From the NCBI GenBank assembly GCA_034421995.1, contig DAOUJY010000076.1, positions 16,448-80,447 on the forward strand: a stretch of DNA of 64,000 nucleotides, given 5' to 3'. Of the stretch, positions 16,577 to 25,806 are shown piece after piece. The notes beneath the pieces were generated by a model. The model was given only the letters and a program-made list of their open reading frames with translations. It did not search any database and was not told the origin of the DNA. The position numbers and the translations under genes are program-made. Each line of letters starts with the position of its first letter. The first letter of the stretch is position 1. This DNA comes from Bin87 sp034421995 (GTDB taxonomy: Bacteria > Chloroflexota > Dehalococcoidia > Lucifugimonadales > UBA3495).

Positions 16577-17227
16577 ATGGAAGTTGCGTTGCGCCGGATG
16601 CGGGCCGACGATATCCCGCAGGTCATCGAAATCGAGAAAGAGGCCTTCTCCACCGGCTGGGTGGGAACGCCCTTTCGCCGCGAGTTGAACAGTCGCTACA
16701 CCCGCTTCCTGGTCGCTTATCGTACTGACGTGATCGATGACGCCACACCAGCAACGGAGGAACTGCCTTCGGGTCCTCCCGACGCTCCGTTGTGGGCCAG
16801 GATGCTGACGGGCGTCAAATCGGCATTGGGCATGGGAGAAGGCGCCGCCACCGACGACTTGGCCGGATACGTGGGCATCTGGCTGCAGGGAGATCAGGCT
16901 CACATTACCGAAATAGCCGTGCGGGAGGCCCTGCGCGGTCGCGGCATCGGCGAACTGTTGATTATCGGAACCTTGCGCGTCGCCTACGAGCAGGGGCTGG
17001 AAGAGGTTACTTTGGAAGCTCGGGTTTCCAACTTTGTGGCCCAACGGCTGTACGACAAATATGGTTTCAACGAGGCCGGCATCCGAAAAAACTATTACGC
17101 TGACAACCGGGAGGACGCCGTCATAATGACTACCGACCCGATCCACACCGGAGCCTACCGGGAGAAATTCAAGGTCCTCCAGGAACGTTTCCTGGAACGA
17201 TACGGCGAGGTACAAATTGAACTGTAG
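16577..17227 (+). CDS. GNAT-family N-acetyltransferase, RimI-like
   Basis: 216 aa from MEVALRRMRADDIPQVIEIE. AHITEIAVREALRGRGIGEL is the acetyl-CoA pyrophosphate-binding motif A, and VTLEARVSNFVAQRLYDKYG and FNEAGIRKNYY match the RimI C-terminal half. A roughly 50-residue acidic/Pro-rich insert (about 53-105) between beta-strands is unusual for RimI. The ATG at 16547 was rejected because it lies inside a TAGAAT promoter-like box (16543-16548). Putative target is a ribosomal or other protein N-terminus. Heads the run to coaE. Confidence 0.8.
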   Translation: MEVALRRMRADDIPQVIEIEKEAFSTGWVGTPFRRELNSRYTRFLVAYRTDVIDDATPATEELPSGPPDAPLWARMLTGVKSALGMGEGAATDDLAGYVGIWLQGDQAHITEIAVREALRGRGIGELLIIGTLRVAYEQGLEEVTLEARVSNFVAQRLYDKYGFNEAGIRKNYYADNREDAVIMTTDPIHTGAYREKFKVLQERFLERYGEVQIEL

Positions 17228-17253
17228 CCGGCTGCCGGCCGGCGATGCGTCGG

Positions 17254-17282
17254 TTGACCAAAGCAGTACGCCTTGTTAGAAT
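17254..17282 (+). promoter_or_regulatory. Sigma-70-type promoter of coaE
   Basis: TTGACC (17254-17259), 17-base spacer, TAGAAT (17277-17282). The predicted start of transcription is near 17289, about 22 bases before the chosen coaE ATG, which argues against the in-frame ATG at 17281. Confidence 0.7.
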
Positions 17283-17310
17283 GCCCGGCAGTCTTATCCT
17301 CTGGGCGGCT

Positions 17311-17928
17311 ATGCTTACAATCGGACTCACGGGTGGCATTGGCAGCGGCAAAAGCGTCGTGGCCGACCTGTTGCGTGAACAGGGGGCAACGATAATCGAC
17401 GCAGACCGGCTGGGCCACGAAGCGTACACTCCGAATTCCGAAGCCTGGCGCCAGGTTGTCGCAGCCTTCGGCGAAGGCATACTGACGGCGGAAGGAGAGA
17501 TAGACCGGCGAAAATTGGGAGCGATAGTCTTCTCCGACCCGGCCCAACTCGAGCGACTGAACGCCATCATGCACCCGCTGATGGCCGGTATGGTGCAGCA
17601 GCGAAAAGTCCAGTTGTCCGAAGCAAGCGTAGCTGTCGCAGTAGTCGAAGCCGCCGTACTCTTCGAAGCCGGTTGGGAAACTTTAGTCGACGAGGTCTGG
17701 ACCACCGTAGCCCCGGATGATGTCGTAATTGAACGCCTCCGCCAACGGAACGGACTGAGCGCCCAGGAAGCCAGTAAACGCATCAATTCACAGATGTCGT
17801 CCGAGGACCGAATTCGACGTTCCGACGTGGTGATCGAAAACGCGTCAGACCTGGGCGCTTTGCAGCGCCGGATCAAAGCTTTGTGGGAGACTCGAGTCAA
17901 AGGAAAGGTAAATCAAGGCAATGGTTGA
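17311..17928 (+). CDS. coaE: Dephospho-CoA kinase
   Basis: Last step of coenzyme A synthesis: phosphorylates the 3'-OH of dephospho-CoA. 205 aa starting MLTIGLTGGIGSGKSVVA, whose P-loop is GGIGSGKS. DADRLGHEAY and the LID region ERLRQRNGLSAQEASKRI are typical. Start placed at 17311 because the promoter -10 covers the upstream ATG. The 3' end overlaps the cbbQ start by eight bases (ATGGTTGA), so the two are coupled. Confidence 0.93.
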   Translation: MLTIGLTGGIGSGKSVVADLLREQGATIIDADRLGHEAYTPNSEAWRQVVAAFGEGILTAEGEIDRRKLGAIVFSDPAQLERLNAIMHPLMAGMVQQRKVQLSEASVAVAVVEAAVLFEAGWETLVDEVWTTVAPDDVVIERLRQRNGLSAQEASKRINSQMSSEDRIRRSDVVIENASDLGALQRRIKALWETRVKGKVNQGNG

Positions 17929-18832
17929 AGCAAACATCGAAATGCTGGAAGACGAACCCAGTTTCAAAGAGTTCGCCATCGAAGAATTTCTGGTCCGCAG
18001 CGAACCCTACTATCGCGCCGTCGGGGATGAGCTTGAGTTGTTCGAGGCTGCCTACGAACAGCACATCCCCGTCCTCCTCAAAGGCCCGACCGGTTGCGGC
18101 AAAACCCGGTTCGTCGAGTACATGGCTTGGAAACTCGGGCGCCCCATCACCACCGTGCGCAACCAGGGCGTGCAGGAGATGCGGGAAGGCGAAGTCCGCG
18201 TCCCGCTGGTAACCATTGCCTGCCACGAAGACCTGACCGCCAGTGACCTGGTGGGTCGTTATCTGTTGGATGCCCAGGGCACCCGCTGGATCGACGGTCC
18301 CATGACCCGCGCCGTCAAAGCCGGAGCTATCTTGTACCTCGACGAAGTGGTCGAAGCCCGCAAGGACACCACGGTCCTGATCCACCCCCTCACCGACCAC
18401 CGCCGGATCCTCCCGGTCGAAAAAACCGGCAACATCATTGAGGCCGATGACCGTTTCCTGCTCTGCATCTCCTACAACCCCCACTATCAGAGCGCCCTCA
18501 AGGATCTGAAACACAGCACCCGGCAGCGGTTCATTTCCATCGAGTTCGACTACCCGCCGGTGGATGTCGAAGCGGAAATCGTGGCCAAGGAAAGCGGTTG
18601 CAACGAAGATGAGGCTCATGCTCTGGCCCGCTTGGGTGACAAAATCCGCAATCTCCGGGAGCATGGACTGGCCGAAGGCGCCAGCACCAGGCTGCTCATA
18701 TACGCCGGCCGTTTGATGCGACAGGGCATACCGGCTCGCCGGGCCTGCCAGGTAGCTATCGTGTGGACGCTCAGCGACGAGACGGAACTCCAGCGCAGCA
18801 TCGAAGAGGTCGTGTACTCGATCTTTGAGTAG
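17921..18832 (+). CDS. cbbQ: CbbQ/NirQ/NorQ-type AAA+ ATPase (MoxR group)
   Basis: 303 aa cytoplasmic ATPase that remodels or activates a partner with its VWA-domain adaptor. Walker A GPTGCGKTRF (about 51-60), Walker B AILYLDEVVEARKD (about 138-151), sensor-1 region LLCISYNPHYQS, arginine-finger area STRQRFISIEFDY, and a C-terminal helical domain. Best match is the CbbQ/NorQ group, which works with CbbO/NorD; a cbbO-like gene lies 600 bases downstream with a Nudix gene between. No Rubisco or nitric-oxide reductase gene is in the window, so its client is unknown. Confidence 0.9.
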   Translation: MVEANIEMLEDEPSFKEFAIEEFLVRSEPYYRAVGDELELFEAAYEQHIPVLLKGPTGCGKTRFVEYMAWKLGRPITTVRNQGVQEMREGEVRVPLVTIACHEDLTASDLVGRYLLDAQGTRWIDGPMTRAVKAGAILYLDEVVEARKDTTVLIHPLTDHRRILPVEKTGNIIEADDRFLLCISYNPHYQSALKDLKHSTRQRFISIEFDYPPVDVEAEIVAKESGCNEDEAHALARLGDKIRNLREHGLAEGASTRLLIYAGRLMRQGIPARRACQVAIVWTLSDETELQRSIEEVVYSIFE

Positions 18833-18861
18833 CCCCGGGCTTTGATTAGCAGGGAGACGGC

Positions 18862-19458
18862 ATGGGTGATCTCACCCTTGACCTCATCAAGGACACCCTG
18901 GCGCATCGCCAAAGGTTTACTGCCGCCGCGGAAGGATTGATGCCGGCGGCAGTAATGTTACTGCTGTATCCCAAAGACGGCGAGTTCTGCGTCCTGCTCA
19001 ACAAGCGCTCCATGACTGTGGAGCACCACAAGGGAGAAATGTCTTTCCCCGGCGGCGCCCGGGATCCCGAAGACGCTGATTTTGAAGACACCGCCCGGCG
19101 CGAGACTGAAGAGGAAATGGGCATCGCCCGGGATGACATAACCATCCTGGGCCGCTTGGACGACAACGTAACCCGTTCCAACTTCCTCGTAAAAGTTTTT
19201 GTGGGCACCATCCCGTACCCCTATGAGTTCAATCCCAGTTCCCACGAAATCGCCGAGGTGGTAGAGATACCGCTGAGCGTATTGCGTGACAGTGCTACAA
19301 TCCGTTGGGATTCCCGAATTGAAGACGGCGAACGGGTGGCCGTGCGCTCGTATGGCTACCAGCATCATCTGGTGTACGGCGCCACCGCTAAAATCCTTGA
19401 CCAGTTCCTCGACATCATCGAGGAAGGGCTGACAAAGGAGGGCACGAGCCTTGACTAA
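18862..19458 (+). CDS. Nudix hydrolase, CoA-pyrophosphatase (NudL) type
   Basis: 198 aa. The Nudix box GGARDPEDADFEDTARRE continues TEEEMGI (G-x5-E-x7-RE-x2-EE). The block just before it, NKRSMTVEHHKGEMSFPGG, is the NudL/PCD1 signature upstream of the box that marks CoA pyrophosphatases, which cleave CoA to 4'-phosphopantetheine and 3',5'-ADP. Lies between cbbQ and cbbO and two genes after coaE, which makes CoA. Its stop overlaps the TTG start of the next gene. Substrate assignment is by motif only. Confidence 0.85.
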   Translation: MGDLTLDLIKDTLAHRQRFTAAAEGLMPAAVMLLLYPKDGEFCVLLNKRSMTVEHHKGEMSFPGGARDPEDADFEDTARRETEEEMGIARDDITILGRLDDNVTRSNFLVKVFVGTIPYPYEFNPSSHEIAEVVEIPLSVLRDSATIRWDSRIEDGERVAVRSYGYQHHLVYGATAKILDQFLDIIEEGLTKEGTSLD

Positions 19459-22400
19459 TTCCGCAACTGGCGACCTGTTGACCGAACTGGGCAAACTGCC
19501 GCCGGCCGTGACGGAGGCCTATGAGGCCGTCGCCGACGCCATGGCCGAGTCCTTCAGTGACGAGGAAACGGCGCTGTGGGCCAGAGAGGGCGTAGCCATT
19601 GGCACCCAGACCGTCCGCTCCTGGGAATCAGCCGTTGAATACTACCGAGTCAGCCCGGAAGTGGCGCGCTCGCTAGCCTTCGCGTCCTTTATGCAGTGGG
19701 CGCGGTGCGGCACTTACCTTTCCCAGGATTCACCCACCTTGGCGGTCGCCTTTTTCAAGGCCAGCCCCTCCATCGTCACTAACCTGCGGCCACAATACAT
19801 CCCCCGCTGGGCCGGCTTGGGTCGTTCGCTCTACAAGGGCACCTGGAAGTCCAGCACCCTCGCCGCTCGGTTTTTCGAGGTCAGCCCGGATCTGGTGCGA
19901 AACCTCCCCTTCTGGGACGTGGAGGTGTTCGCCTCCTTGATTGAGGCGCTGTCCTACAAGTCTTACGATGTGGCCGCCGAATGCCTGGTCCTGGGCAGAG
20001 ACGTCCTCCCGGCCATGGGTCGGGAACGTGAAGCTTTCCTGTCCATGTCCCGCGCCCTCACCGACAGCAGTTGGCGCGAGGTAAAAGCGTGCCTCGAAAT
20101 GGCCCCCCGCGCCTTGCAGCACGTTGAGGAAGGACAGACCGGAAGGTTCCTCCGGCTGGGCGAAAAACTGGCCAAGATGGGCCTCCGGGACACCTCTCGG
20201 TTCCTCTACGACGGCGCCCAGGCGTTGTCCCACGTTTCCGCAGGCTCCCAAGGTCATATCCTCGACCTCTGTGAAGGTTTGCTCGCCAGCACGCCCGACG
20301 CGGTCCCACCCTTCCTGAAGAGCCTGGATCCGGTGCTCAACCGCATCACCCTCGCCCAACTGGACCAATGGTATCAGCACGGCGTGGGGTTGCTGGGCGA
20401 AAATCCCGAAAGCGGTATCGCGTTCTTCAAGATCGAGTCCAACACCTCGGAATCCATGCTGGAAACCCTTTCCTCCAGCCTGGATCTGGAGCGCGTCAAG
20501 GGCATCATGCGCCTCTACACCCGCGCGTTGTCCGGCGAGAACATCGAGGTGCTCAGCACCGAAGAATTGGTGCGCCGCCAGATCGGGTGGGTTGACCAGG
20601 ACACGGCGTCCACCGACGGCACCAAGGTGTACCTGCCGCCGATGATTGACAACTACAACGACAAGGCGCAGAACTTCGCCTGGTTCAAAGTGGTTGCCAC
20701 CCACCAGGTGTCCCACCTGGAGTTCGGCAGCTTCCAGTTTAACTTCACCAGGCCGGCCAAGGTGTTTGAAGACCGTCGCTTCCCCATGGAAGAGGCGATA
20801 CAGGCTCGTATGGAAGCCATACGCACCGCCGCCATCGAACAATTCCAGCTCCAGGATGCCGATGTCGCGCCCACCATGGACATGGGCGAAGGCCCAGGCG
20901 GGACCATGCGGGTTTATACCGACATCGGCCGCTTCCTGGCCTTGTTTGAAGACCGGCGCATGGCCTTCGACCTGTTCAGCGTATTGGAAGACTGCCGGCT
21001 CGACTATCGCATCAAGACCGAATACCCCGGCATCCGACGGCCCGCGCTGGACGTGCAGGGCGATGCGTTGTCCCAACGTCCCCGCGTCGAAGAACTGCCG
21101 TTGCAGGAAGCCCTCATCGAATTGCTCATCCACATGAGCTTGGACCGCTTCGAAGGCTTGCCGGTGCCCCAGGACTACCGCGAAGAAGCCTACATGCTGG
21201 CCCGTATCATGCACCGCCTGCGTACCGTCCGGGCGTCCATCGAGGACACCGCCGAAGCCTCGCTGCGGGCGTATGAAATCATCTCCCGCTTGCAAAACCA
21301 GCAGCAGCCCGAGGATGAATTCCAACCCGAAGACCTGGATGATCCCGGCGAGTTCTCCGAAGAGGAATACCAGGCCTTGCTGGACAAGTTGCAGGCCGAG
21401 ATGAACGAGCAGCAGGGCGAACAGGGCGAGGGCGACCCCTACGAGTCGCCGGAGCCGGTCGAATACCGCGGTGATTTCAAGCCCGAAATGGTGCAGCTCC
21501 TCACCAAGCTCCAGATGGACCAGAGCCAAATGGGCGACGCTGAGCCGATGACCCAGGAGGAGCTGGAACAGCTGTTGCAGGACAGCGCCGAGCTGGAACT
21601 GGACGCCCAGGAAGGCGATGTGGACCAGAGCATGGCCATGTTCGCTCAGAACATCATGAAGGAAGCCGGCGTCCCGCCGCCGTCAAACGACCCCGGCAAG
21701 GGATACGGTCCGATCCTCCACGATGATGACGCCGGCGGCGAGCTGGAAGCGCTGGAACCCAAGACCTTCGTGTACGACGAATGGGACTTCCGCGCCAACG
21801 ACTACAAACCCCGCTGGTGCATCGTCAAGGAGAAGATCCTCGACGAAGGTGATCCCAACTTCTACAACGACTCCCTGCGCAACTACGCCTCTCTGCTGGC
21901 CCATATCAAGCGCCAATTCGAGCTCATCATGCCCGAAACTTGGCGTAAGACCTACCGGCTGATTGACGGTGAGGACATCGACCTCAACTCTGCCCTGGAA
22001 GCCTGGGCCGACCTCCGCATGAACGTGCCGCCGGATGAGAAAATCTACTGGCGCCGGAACCGTGTCGAGCGCGACGTTGCCGTGGTGTTCCTGCTGGATA
22101 TGTCCGCTTCCACCGCCGAGGCCATCGACGAAGGCCGCCACTCGGTTGACGACCGCGACGCGCCCGACGACCCGGTGGAATACATGGTCTGGCTGCGCCG
22201 TCGCCGCGAGGGGCTGGTGCGCCGCCACTACAAGCGCATCATCGACCTGGAACGCGAAGGTTGCGCTCTGCTCATCAGCGCCCTGGAATCCATCGGCGAT
22301 ACCTACGGTATCTACGGCTTCTCCGGCTACGGGCGCGAGAACGTAGAGTTCTACGTCATCAAGGACATCGAGGAGCCGTTCAACGACAAGATCAAGCGGC

Positions 22401-22759
22401 GTATCGACAAGGTGACGCCACTCCACGCTACCCGCATGGGCTCCGCCATCCGCCACGCCATCACCAAGCTGGAAAACCAGGACGCGGCCACCAAGATCCT
22501 CTTCCTCATCAGCGACGGCCGGCCCCAGGATCGGGGCTACAGCCGCGAGGGAGTGGAGAAGGAATACGCCGTCCACGACACCCACCAGGCCCTGCTCGAG
22601 GCCAAGCGGAAGGAAATCAACCCCTTCTGCCTCACTGTGGACAAGGCTGGGCACGACTACCTCAAGACCATGTGCGGCGACCTGAACTACGAAGTCCTGG
22701 ACGACATCTGGGCGCTGCCGGAACGGTTGCCCATGCTCTACCGCACGCTGACGATGTGA
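19451..22759 (+). CDS. cbbO: CbbO/NorD-type VWA-domain protein, very long
   Basis: 1102 aa. TTG start at 19451 preceded by AAGGAGG nine bases upstream and overlapping the Nudix stop. Residues 1-360 are helical with repeated W/A/F patterns suggesting a TPR/HEAT-like scaffold. The middle (about 440-600) resembles the NorD region, followed by an acidic Glu/Gln-rich linker (about 615-740). The C-terminal VWA domain has the MIDAS motif LLDMSASTAE at about 880 and HATRMGSAIRHAI and LISDGRPQDRGY later. NorD/CbbO proteins pair with CbbQ ATPases, here two genes upstream. Longer than most CbbO (about 700-800 aa). Confidence 0.85.
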   Translation: MTNSATGDLLTELGKLPPAVTEAYEAVADAMAESFSDEETALWAREGVAIGTQTVRSWESAVEYYRVSPEVARSLAFASFMQWARCGTYLSQDSPTLAVAFFKASPSIVTNLRPQYIPRWAGLGRSLYKGTWKSSTLAARFFEVSPDLVRNLPFWDVEVFASLIEALSYKSYDVAAECLVLGRDVLPAMGREREAFLSMSRALTDSSWREVKACLEMAPRALQHVEEGQTGRFLRLGEKLAKMGLRDTSRFLYDGAQALSHVSAGSQGHILDLCEGLLASTPDAVPPFLKSLDPVLNRITLAQLDQWYQHGVGLLGENPESGIAFFKIESNTSESMLETLSSSLDLERVKGIMRLYTRALSGENIEVLSTEELVRRQIGWVDQDTASTDGTKVYLPPMIDNYNDKAQNFAWFKVVATHQVSHLEFGSFQFNFTRPAKVFEDRRFPMEEAIQARMEAIRTAAIEQFQLQDADVAPTMDMGEGPGGTMRVYTDIGRFLALFEDRRMAFDLFSVLEDCRLDYRIKTEYPGIRRPALDVQGDALSQRPRVEELPLQEALIELLIHMSLDRFEGLPVPQDYREEAYMLARIMHRLRTVRASIEDTAEASLRAYEIISRLQNQQQPEDEFQPEDLDDPGEFSEEEYQALLDKLQAEMNEQQGEQGEGDPYESPEPVEYRGDFKPEMVQLLTKLQMDQSQMGDAEPMTQEELEQLLQDSAELELDAQEGDVDQSMAMFAQNIMKEAGVPPPSNDPGKGYGPILHDDDAGGELEALEPKTFVYDEWDFRANDYKPRWCIVKEKILDEGDPNFYNDSLRNYASLLAHIKRQFELIMPETWRKTYRLIDGEDIDLNSALEAWADLRMNVPPDEKIYWRRNRVERDVAVVFLLDMSASTAEAIDEGRHSVDDRDAPDDPVEYMVWLRRRREGLVRRHYKRIIDLEREGCALLISALESIGDTYGIYGFSGYGRENVEFYVIKDIEEPFNDKIKRRIDKVTPLHATRMGSAIRHAITKLENQDAATKILFLISDGRPQDRGYSREGVEKEYAVHDTHQALLEAKRKEINPFCLTVDKAGHDYLKTMCGDLNYEVLDDIWALPERLPMLYRTLTM

Positions 22760-22782
22760 TTGCAACAACCACGTTGCCAGAC

Positions 22783-22808
22783 GTAGGGGCGGGTTTCAAA
22801 CCCGCCCC
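22783..22808. repeat. GTAGGGGCG-type palindromic repeat
   Basis: GTAGGGGCGGGTTT-C-AAACCCGCCCC, an almost perfect palindrome 24 bases after the cbbO stop. It may also serve as a terminator hairpin, though no U-tract follows directly. First of eight copies in the window that share the GGGGC shell but differ in the centre. Confidence 0.85.
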
Positions 22809-22834
22809 TGGAATTTTGTCCTCGCTGACAAATC

Positions 22835-23227
22835 TCACCGATTGCGCCTCCGCCGGATTCCTATCCGTAACGGGTTCCGCCGTCGGTCTTCAATCATGTC
22901 TTCCACAGCGGCAACTCCAGCCGGATTCTGCTCCCTTTCCAGTCGTTCGCGGACGGCGGTCAGCGTGTCAATTTCCCGCGCCGTCAGTTTCTTTCTGCGT
23001 TCATCAATTGCCCAGAACACCAATTTAATTACTCCTTCGCCCAGTACAGCAGCCATACCGTAAGCGATGGTCCCTACGCCGGCCATTGACTTTACTGACT
23101 CAAGGTCGTGCCAAAATAGCCATTGTCCTCCGCCAATCAGCGCCGACAAAAGCCCGGTGACCACAGCCGCTCCGAAAGGCGTGACCATGGCATGGCGGCG
23201 CAACCATCTCACGTCATCCGATTGCAT
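22835..23227 (-). CDS. Small membrane protein, unknown function
   Basis: 130 aa with two hydrophobic stretches (PFGAAVVTGLLSALIGGG and TIAYGMAAVLGEGVIKLVFW) followed by a charged C-terminal helix (ERRKKLTAREIDTLTAVRE) and a basic tail. No family recognised. The start ATG at 23227 has no clear SD. It lies convergently to cbbO and downstream of cinA on the same strand, separated from cinA by 27 bases. Confidence 0.55.
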   Translation of the reverse strand: MQSDDVRWLRRHAMVTPFGAAVVTGLLSALIGGGQWLFWHDLESVKSMAGVGTIAYGMAAVLGEGVIKLVFWAIDERRKKLTAREIDTLTAVRERLEREQNPAGVAAVEDMIEDRRRNPLRIGIRRRRNR

Positions 23228-23254
23228 CTTAACATCGGTACCGAGTCCCTGTCA

Positions 23255-24490
23255 TCAAGACGTCACTTCCGTAATCAGTTTACGTAGCTCCGTCAGCGCC
23301 GTGTTGCAGGACCTCCGCTTGATCACCAACCGGCGCGGTGGCGTGCGCAACGGAAACTCCCTGACATCATCGCCGTGGGCGATGGCGATGTGAATTGTAC
23401 CGGGGCGGTGTCCTTCCATCTCCTGCGGCCCCAGCACGCCCGTGAGACCGATGCCGAAGTCCGCCGCCGTCGATCCCTGCGCGACCAACGCCATCGCATT
23501 GGCCGTCTGCTGGCTCACCACGCCGTGAGTTTCCAGCACGTCGGAAGACACGCCGGCGGCAACCATAGCGTCGGCGGTGAAGGCGACGTTGCCGCTTCGA
23601 TACCACCGGTTGCTGTTCGGCGCCTCGGTGATGGTGTTCGCCAGGAACCCGCCGCTGACCGATTCCATAGTAGCCAGCGTCATTCCCCGTTCAACCAACG
23701 CCGCGCCCACCGACAACTCCGGTGTTTCGTCGTCGTAACCCCAAACGTAAGGAGCCAGCCGGTCGTGAATGGCGTTCTCCACCGGAGCGATCATTTCGCG
23801 GGCGGCGACCTCGTCGGCGGCCCGGGCGATAATGCGCAGGTGAATGCCGTCTGCCTTGGAATATATGCCCAGATACGGATTTTCCAGACCAAAGTACTCC
23901 GACATGATCTCGTCCACAGACGCTTCTCCCAACCCCAGCGTCTTGATATTCCGGGTGATGGTCACTTCGGTGTCGATGAGGTCTTTCAGCTTCGCGTCAA
24001 TTTCGTCCTCCCACATGGCGCGGTTTTCGCCGGGAGGGCCGGGCATGCAGATGATGTGCTTGCCGTTCCGTTGCGCCCACCAGCCTGGCGCTGTGCCGTT
24101 GCGGTTGGTGATGAACTGCGCCGAGGGAATCAGGTGGGCCTGCTTGACGTTGTGGGCTGGCATGTCCTGACCCCGATTGCGGAACCACTGCCGCAGGTTT
24201 TCGATTTCCGCGTCCTGGACCGTGGGCGTCTCACCCAACGCCGCCGCCACGGCTTCCCGGGTCAGATCGTCCTGCGTCGGCCCCAAGCCCCCCGTCGTGA
24301 AGATGATGTCTGACCGCTCCCAACCCCGCTGGAAAGCTTCGGTAAGCTTGGGCAGATCATCCCCTATGATGCTCACCCACTGCAATTGAATTCCCAGCCT
24401 CGGCAACCGGCCGGCGATCCAACTGGCGTTGGTATCAGTCAACTCACCCATCAACAACTCGGTGCCAATGGAGATTATCTCTGCGTTCAA
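23255..24490 (-). CDS. cinA: CinA-family protein (nicotinamide-nucleotide amidohydrolase / ADP-ribose-processing)
   Basis: 411 aa. The N-terminal MoCF/COG1058 domain is evident in EIISIGTELLMGELTDTNAS and TTGGLGPTQDDLTREAVA. The C-terminal amidohydrolase domain has ATMESVSGGFLANTI, though the usual TAESCTGG reads TMESVSGG, so the Ser-containing motif is divergent. CinA recycles pyridine nucleotides and is linked to competence in some bacteria. TTG start at 24490 is fixed by TAGGAGG five bases upstream. Separated from the ABC-type operon upstream by an 87-bp gap filled with dispersed repeats. Confidence 0.92.
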   Translation of the reverse strand: MNAEIISIGTELLMGELTDTNASWIAGRLPRLGIQLQWVSIIGDDLPKLTEAFQRGWERSDIIFTTGGLGPTQDDLTREAVAAALGETPTVQDAEIENLRQWFRNRGQDMPAHNVKQAHLIPSAQFITNRNGTAPGWWAQRNGKHIICMPGPPGENRAMWEDEIDAKLKDLIDTEVTITRNIKTLGLGEASVDEIMSEYFGLENPYLGIYSKADGIHLRIIARAADEVAAREMIAPVENAIHDRLAPYVWGYDDETPELSVGAALVERGMTLATMESVSGGFLANTITEAPNSNRWYRSGNVAFTADAMVAAGVSSDVLETHGVVSQQTANAMALVAQGSTAADFGIGLTGVLGPQEMEGHRPGTIHIAIAHGDDVREFPLRTPPRRLVIKRRSCNTALTELRKLITEVTS

Positions 24491-24512
24491 AACGGCCTCC
24501 TAGAATCAACAC

Positions 24513-24560
24513 CGTCATTCCCGCGACCCCCTTCCGTCATTCCCGCTTTCGCGGGAATCC
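24513..24560. repeat. CGTCATTCC-type dispersed repeat, double copy
   Basis: One degraded and one intact copy; the intact one has the hairpin CCCGCTTTCGCGGG flanked by CGTCATT and AATCC. Lies between DUF4340 and cinA genes. Confidence 0.8.
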
Positions 24561-24577
24561 GGAAACCTTGACATAAG

Positions 24578-25690
24578 CTACGGGCAGTCGTAAGCCGATT
24601 CGGTGGGTGGATTGGTTACTAAGCATATGGTGCGTTCCGCCCGAACTCTGTTCACCACGTACACCATCGGATCGCCCGGCAATCCGGCGTAATGCACCAG
24701 GATCTGCTCGTTGCCCTCATCGTCCAGAATGGGTTGATCGTCTTGGTCCACCTCGATGTGCCCGCCTCCGATGTAGAACTCGTGGGTTTTTTCCTCCGTG
24801 GCAATACGCACCGTGGTGTCCGCGGGATTCAAACCCCACTTCGGGTCGTCGGCGCCCGTTTCGTCAACGTGCCAACCGCCGGGCGTATCCGGTCCCCCCG
24901 GTTTCCCCGGCTGGGCCAGCCATTGCAGTTGCGATGTCCACCACTCGGGCGGCGCCACCGCTGCACGATCATCTCCAGCGGTAACGTACCAGGTACGCAC
25001 GCCGGGTTCGGGAGCATAGGATACTGTTACGCCATTATGGGTAACCTCAAAACCCGTGATGTCCCGAAAGTCCTCTTCGTAAAAATAGCCCAACTCAATC
25101 GGCGGCGGTACAAACGGCGGACTGACCACCAGACAGTTGACCACCCTGGCCCAAACCTCCGGCACTGTGAACAACTGGGTGGAGCCGGCCACCGTCATGT
25201 AGTTGTAGCCCTCGTCCGGCGTTTTGTTGCCCAACCAGAATTCATAGGACAATCCGGTTTCCTCGGTTATCTTGATCACGCTTTCTGCCGGCTCCAGGCC
25301 GTACTGTGCCGGGTTTTCTATCGTCGTGCCCAGCACCCGGTTAACTTTAGGACCGCTCAGCAGCAGCGGGGTGCCCGCCCATTTGGGGTGATGCACCTCC
25401 TCACGTTGTTCGCCCTGGACGATATACCACTTCCCGCGCCCCAAGTCCTTGTCGTATGCGATTGATCGCTCCTCCCCGGTGAACGCGATCTGCTCATCCG
25501 AACACTCGATAGATTCGCCGACCCGTCCCCGGTGGGTGACTTCCACCTGCACGATGGCGTCGTCATCAATCCGCCACGCCCAGGGTTCCTCTTCCGGGGC
25601 AGTGTCCTGCTCCCACGGTTTAAACCAAAGCGCCAGCGCACCGAAAAGCGCCAGCACAAACACCAGCAAAATCGTCAACCGGACGTTCAT
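24578..25690 (-). CDS. DUF4340 domain protein, Gld-type ABC system partner
   Basis: 370 aa. N-terminal membrane anchor (LTILLVFVLALFGALALW, about 5-22), then a soluble part outside the membrane with VQVEVTHRGR, WYIVQG, KVNRVLGTTIENPAQYGLEP and YEFWLGNKTPDEGYNYMTVA, repeated again in the C-terminal half (FEVTHNGV, WYVTAG, WGLNPADTTVRI, HEFYIGG). This doubled pattern is the DUF4340 layout. In many genomes DUF4340 genes end an operon of ABC ATPase, permease and GldG, as here. Function unknown; presumed extracytoplasmic component. Confidence 0.88.
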   Translation of the reverse strand: MNVRLTILLVFVLALFGALALWFKPWEQDTAPEEEPWAWRIDDDAIVQVEVTHRGRVGESIECSDEQIAFTGEERSIAYDKDLGRGKWYIVQGEQREEVHHPKWAGTPLLLSGPKVNRVLGTTIENPAQYGLEPAESVIKITEETGLSYEFWLGNKTPDEGYNYMTVAGSTQLFTVPEVWARVVNCLVVSPPFVPPPIELGYFYEEDFRDITGFEVTHNGVTVSYAPEPGVRTWYVTAGDDRAAVAPPEWWTSQLQWLAQPGKPGGPDTPGGWHVDETGADDPKWGLNPADTTVRIATEEKTHEFYIGGGHIEVDQDDQPILDDEGNEQILVHYAGLPGDPMVYVVNRVRAERTICLVTNPPTESAYDCP

Positions 25691-25706
25691 ATCCTGATCG
25701 TTACCC

Positions 25707-25796
25707 CGTCATTCCGGCTTCGCTTTCGTCGCTCCGCCAACTCTCTGGTAATTCCGGCGAAAGTCGCAGATGTGCCTTTGGCGTGCCGGAATCCAG
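25707..25796. repeat. CGTCATTCCGG dispersed repeat, two degraded copies
   Basis: CGTCATTCCGGCTTCGCTTTCG and, inverted or repeated nearby, ATTCCGGCGAAAGTCGCA ... GCCGGAATCCAG. Fills the gap between gldG-like and DUF4340 genes. Confidence 0.7.
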
Positions 25797-25806
25797 GCCC
25801 TTTGCC

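Noticed and set aside
17245..17310. ATG at 17281 as coaE start.
   Set aside because: It overlaps the -10 box of a good promoter; the family begins at MLTIGLTGG.
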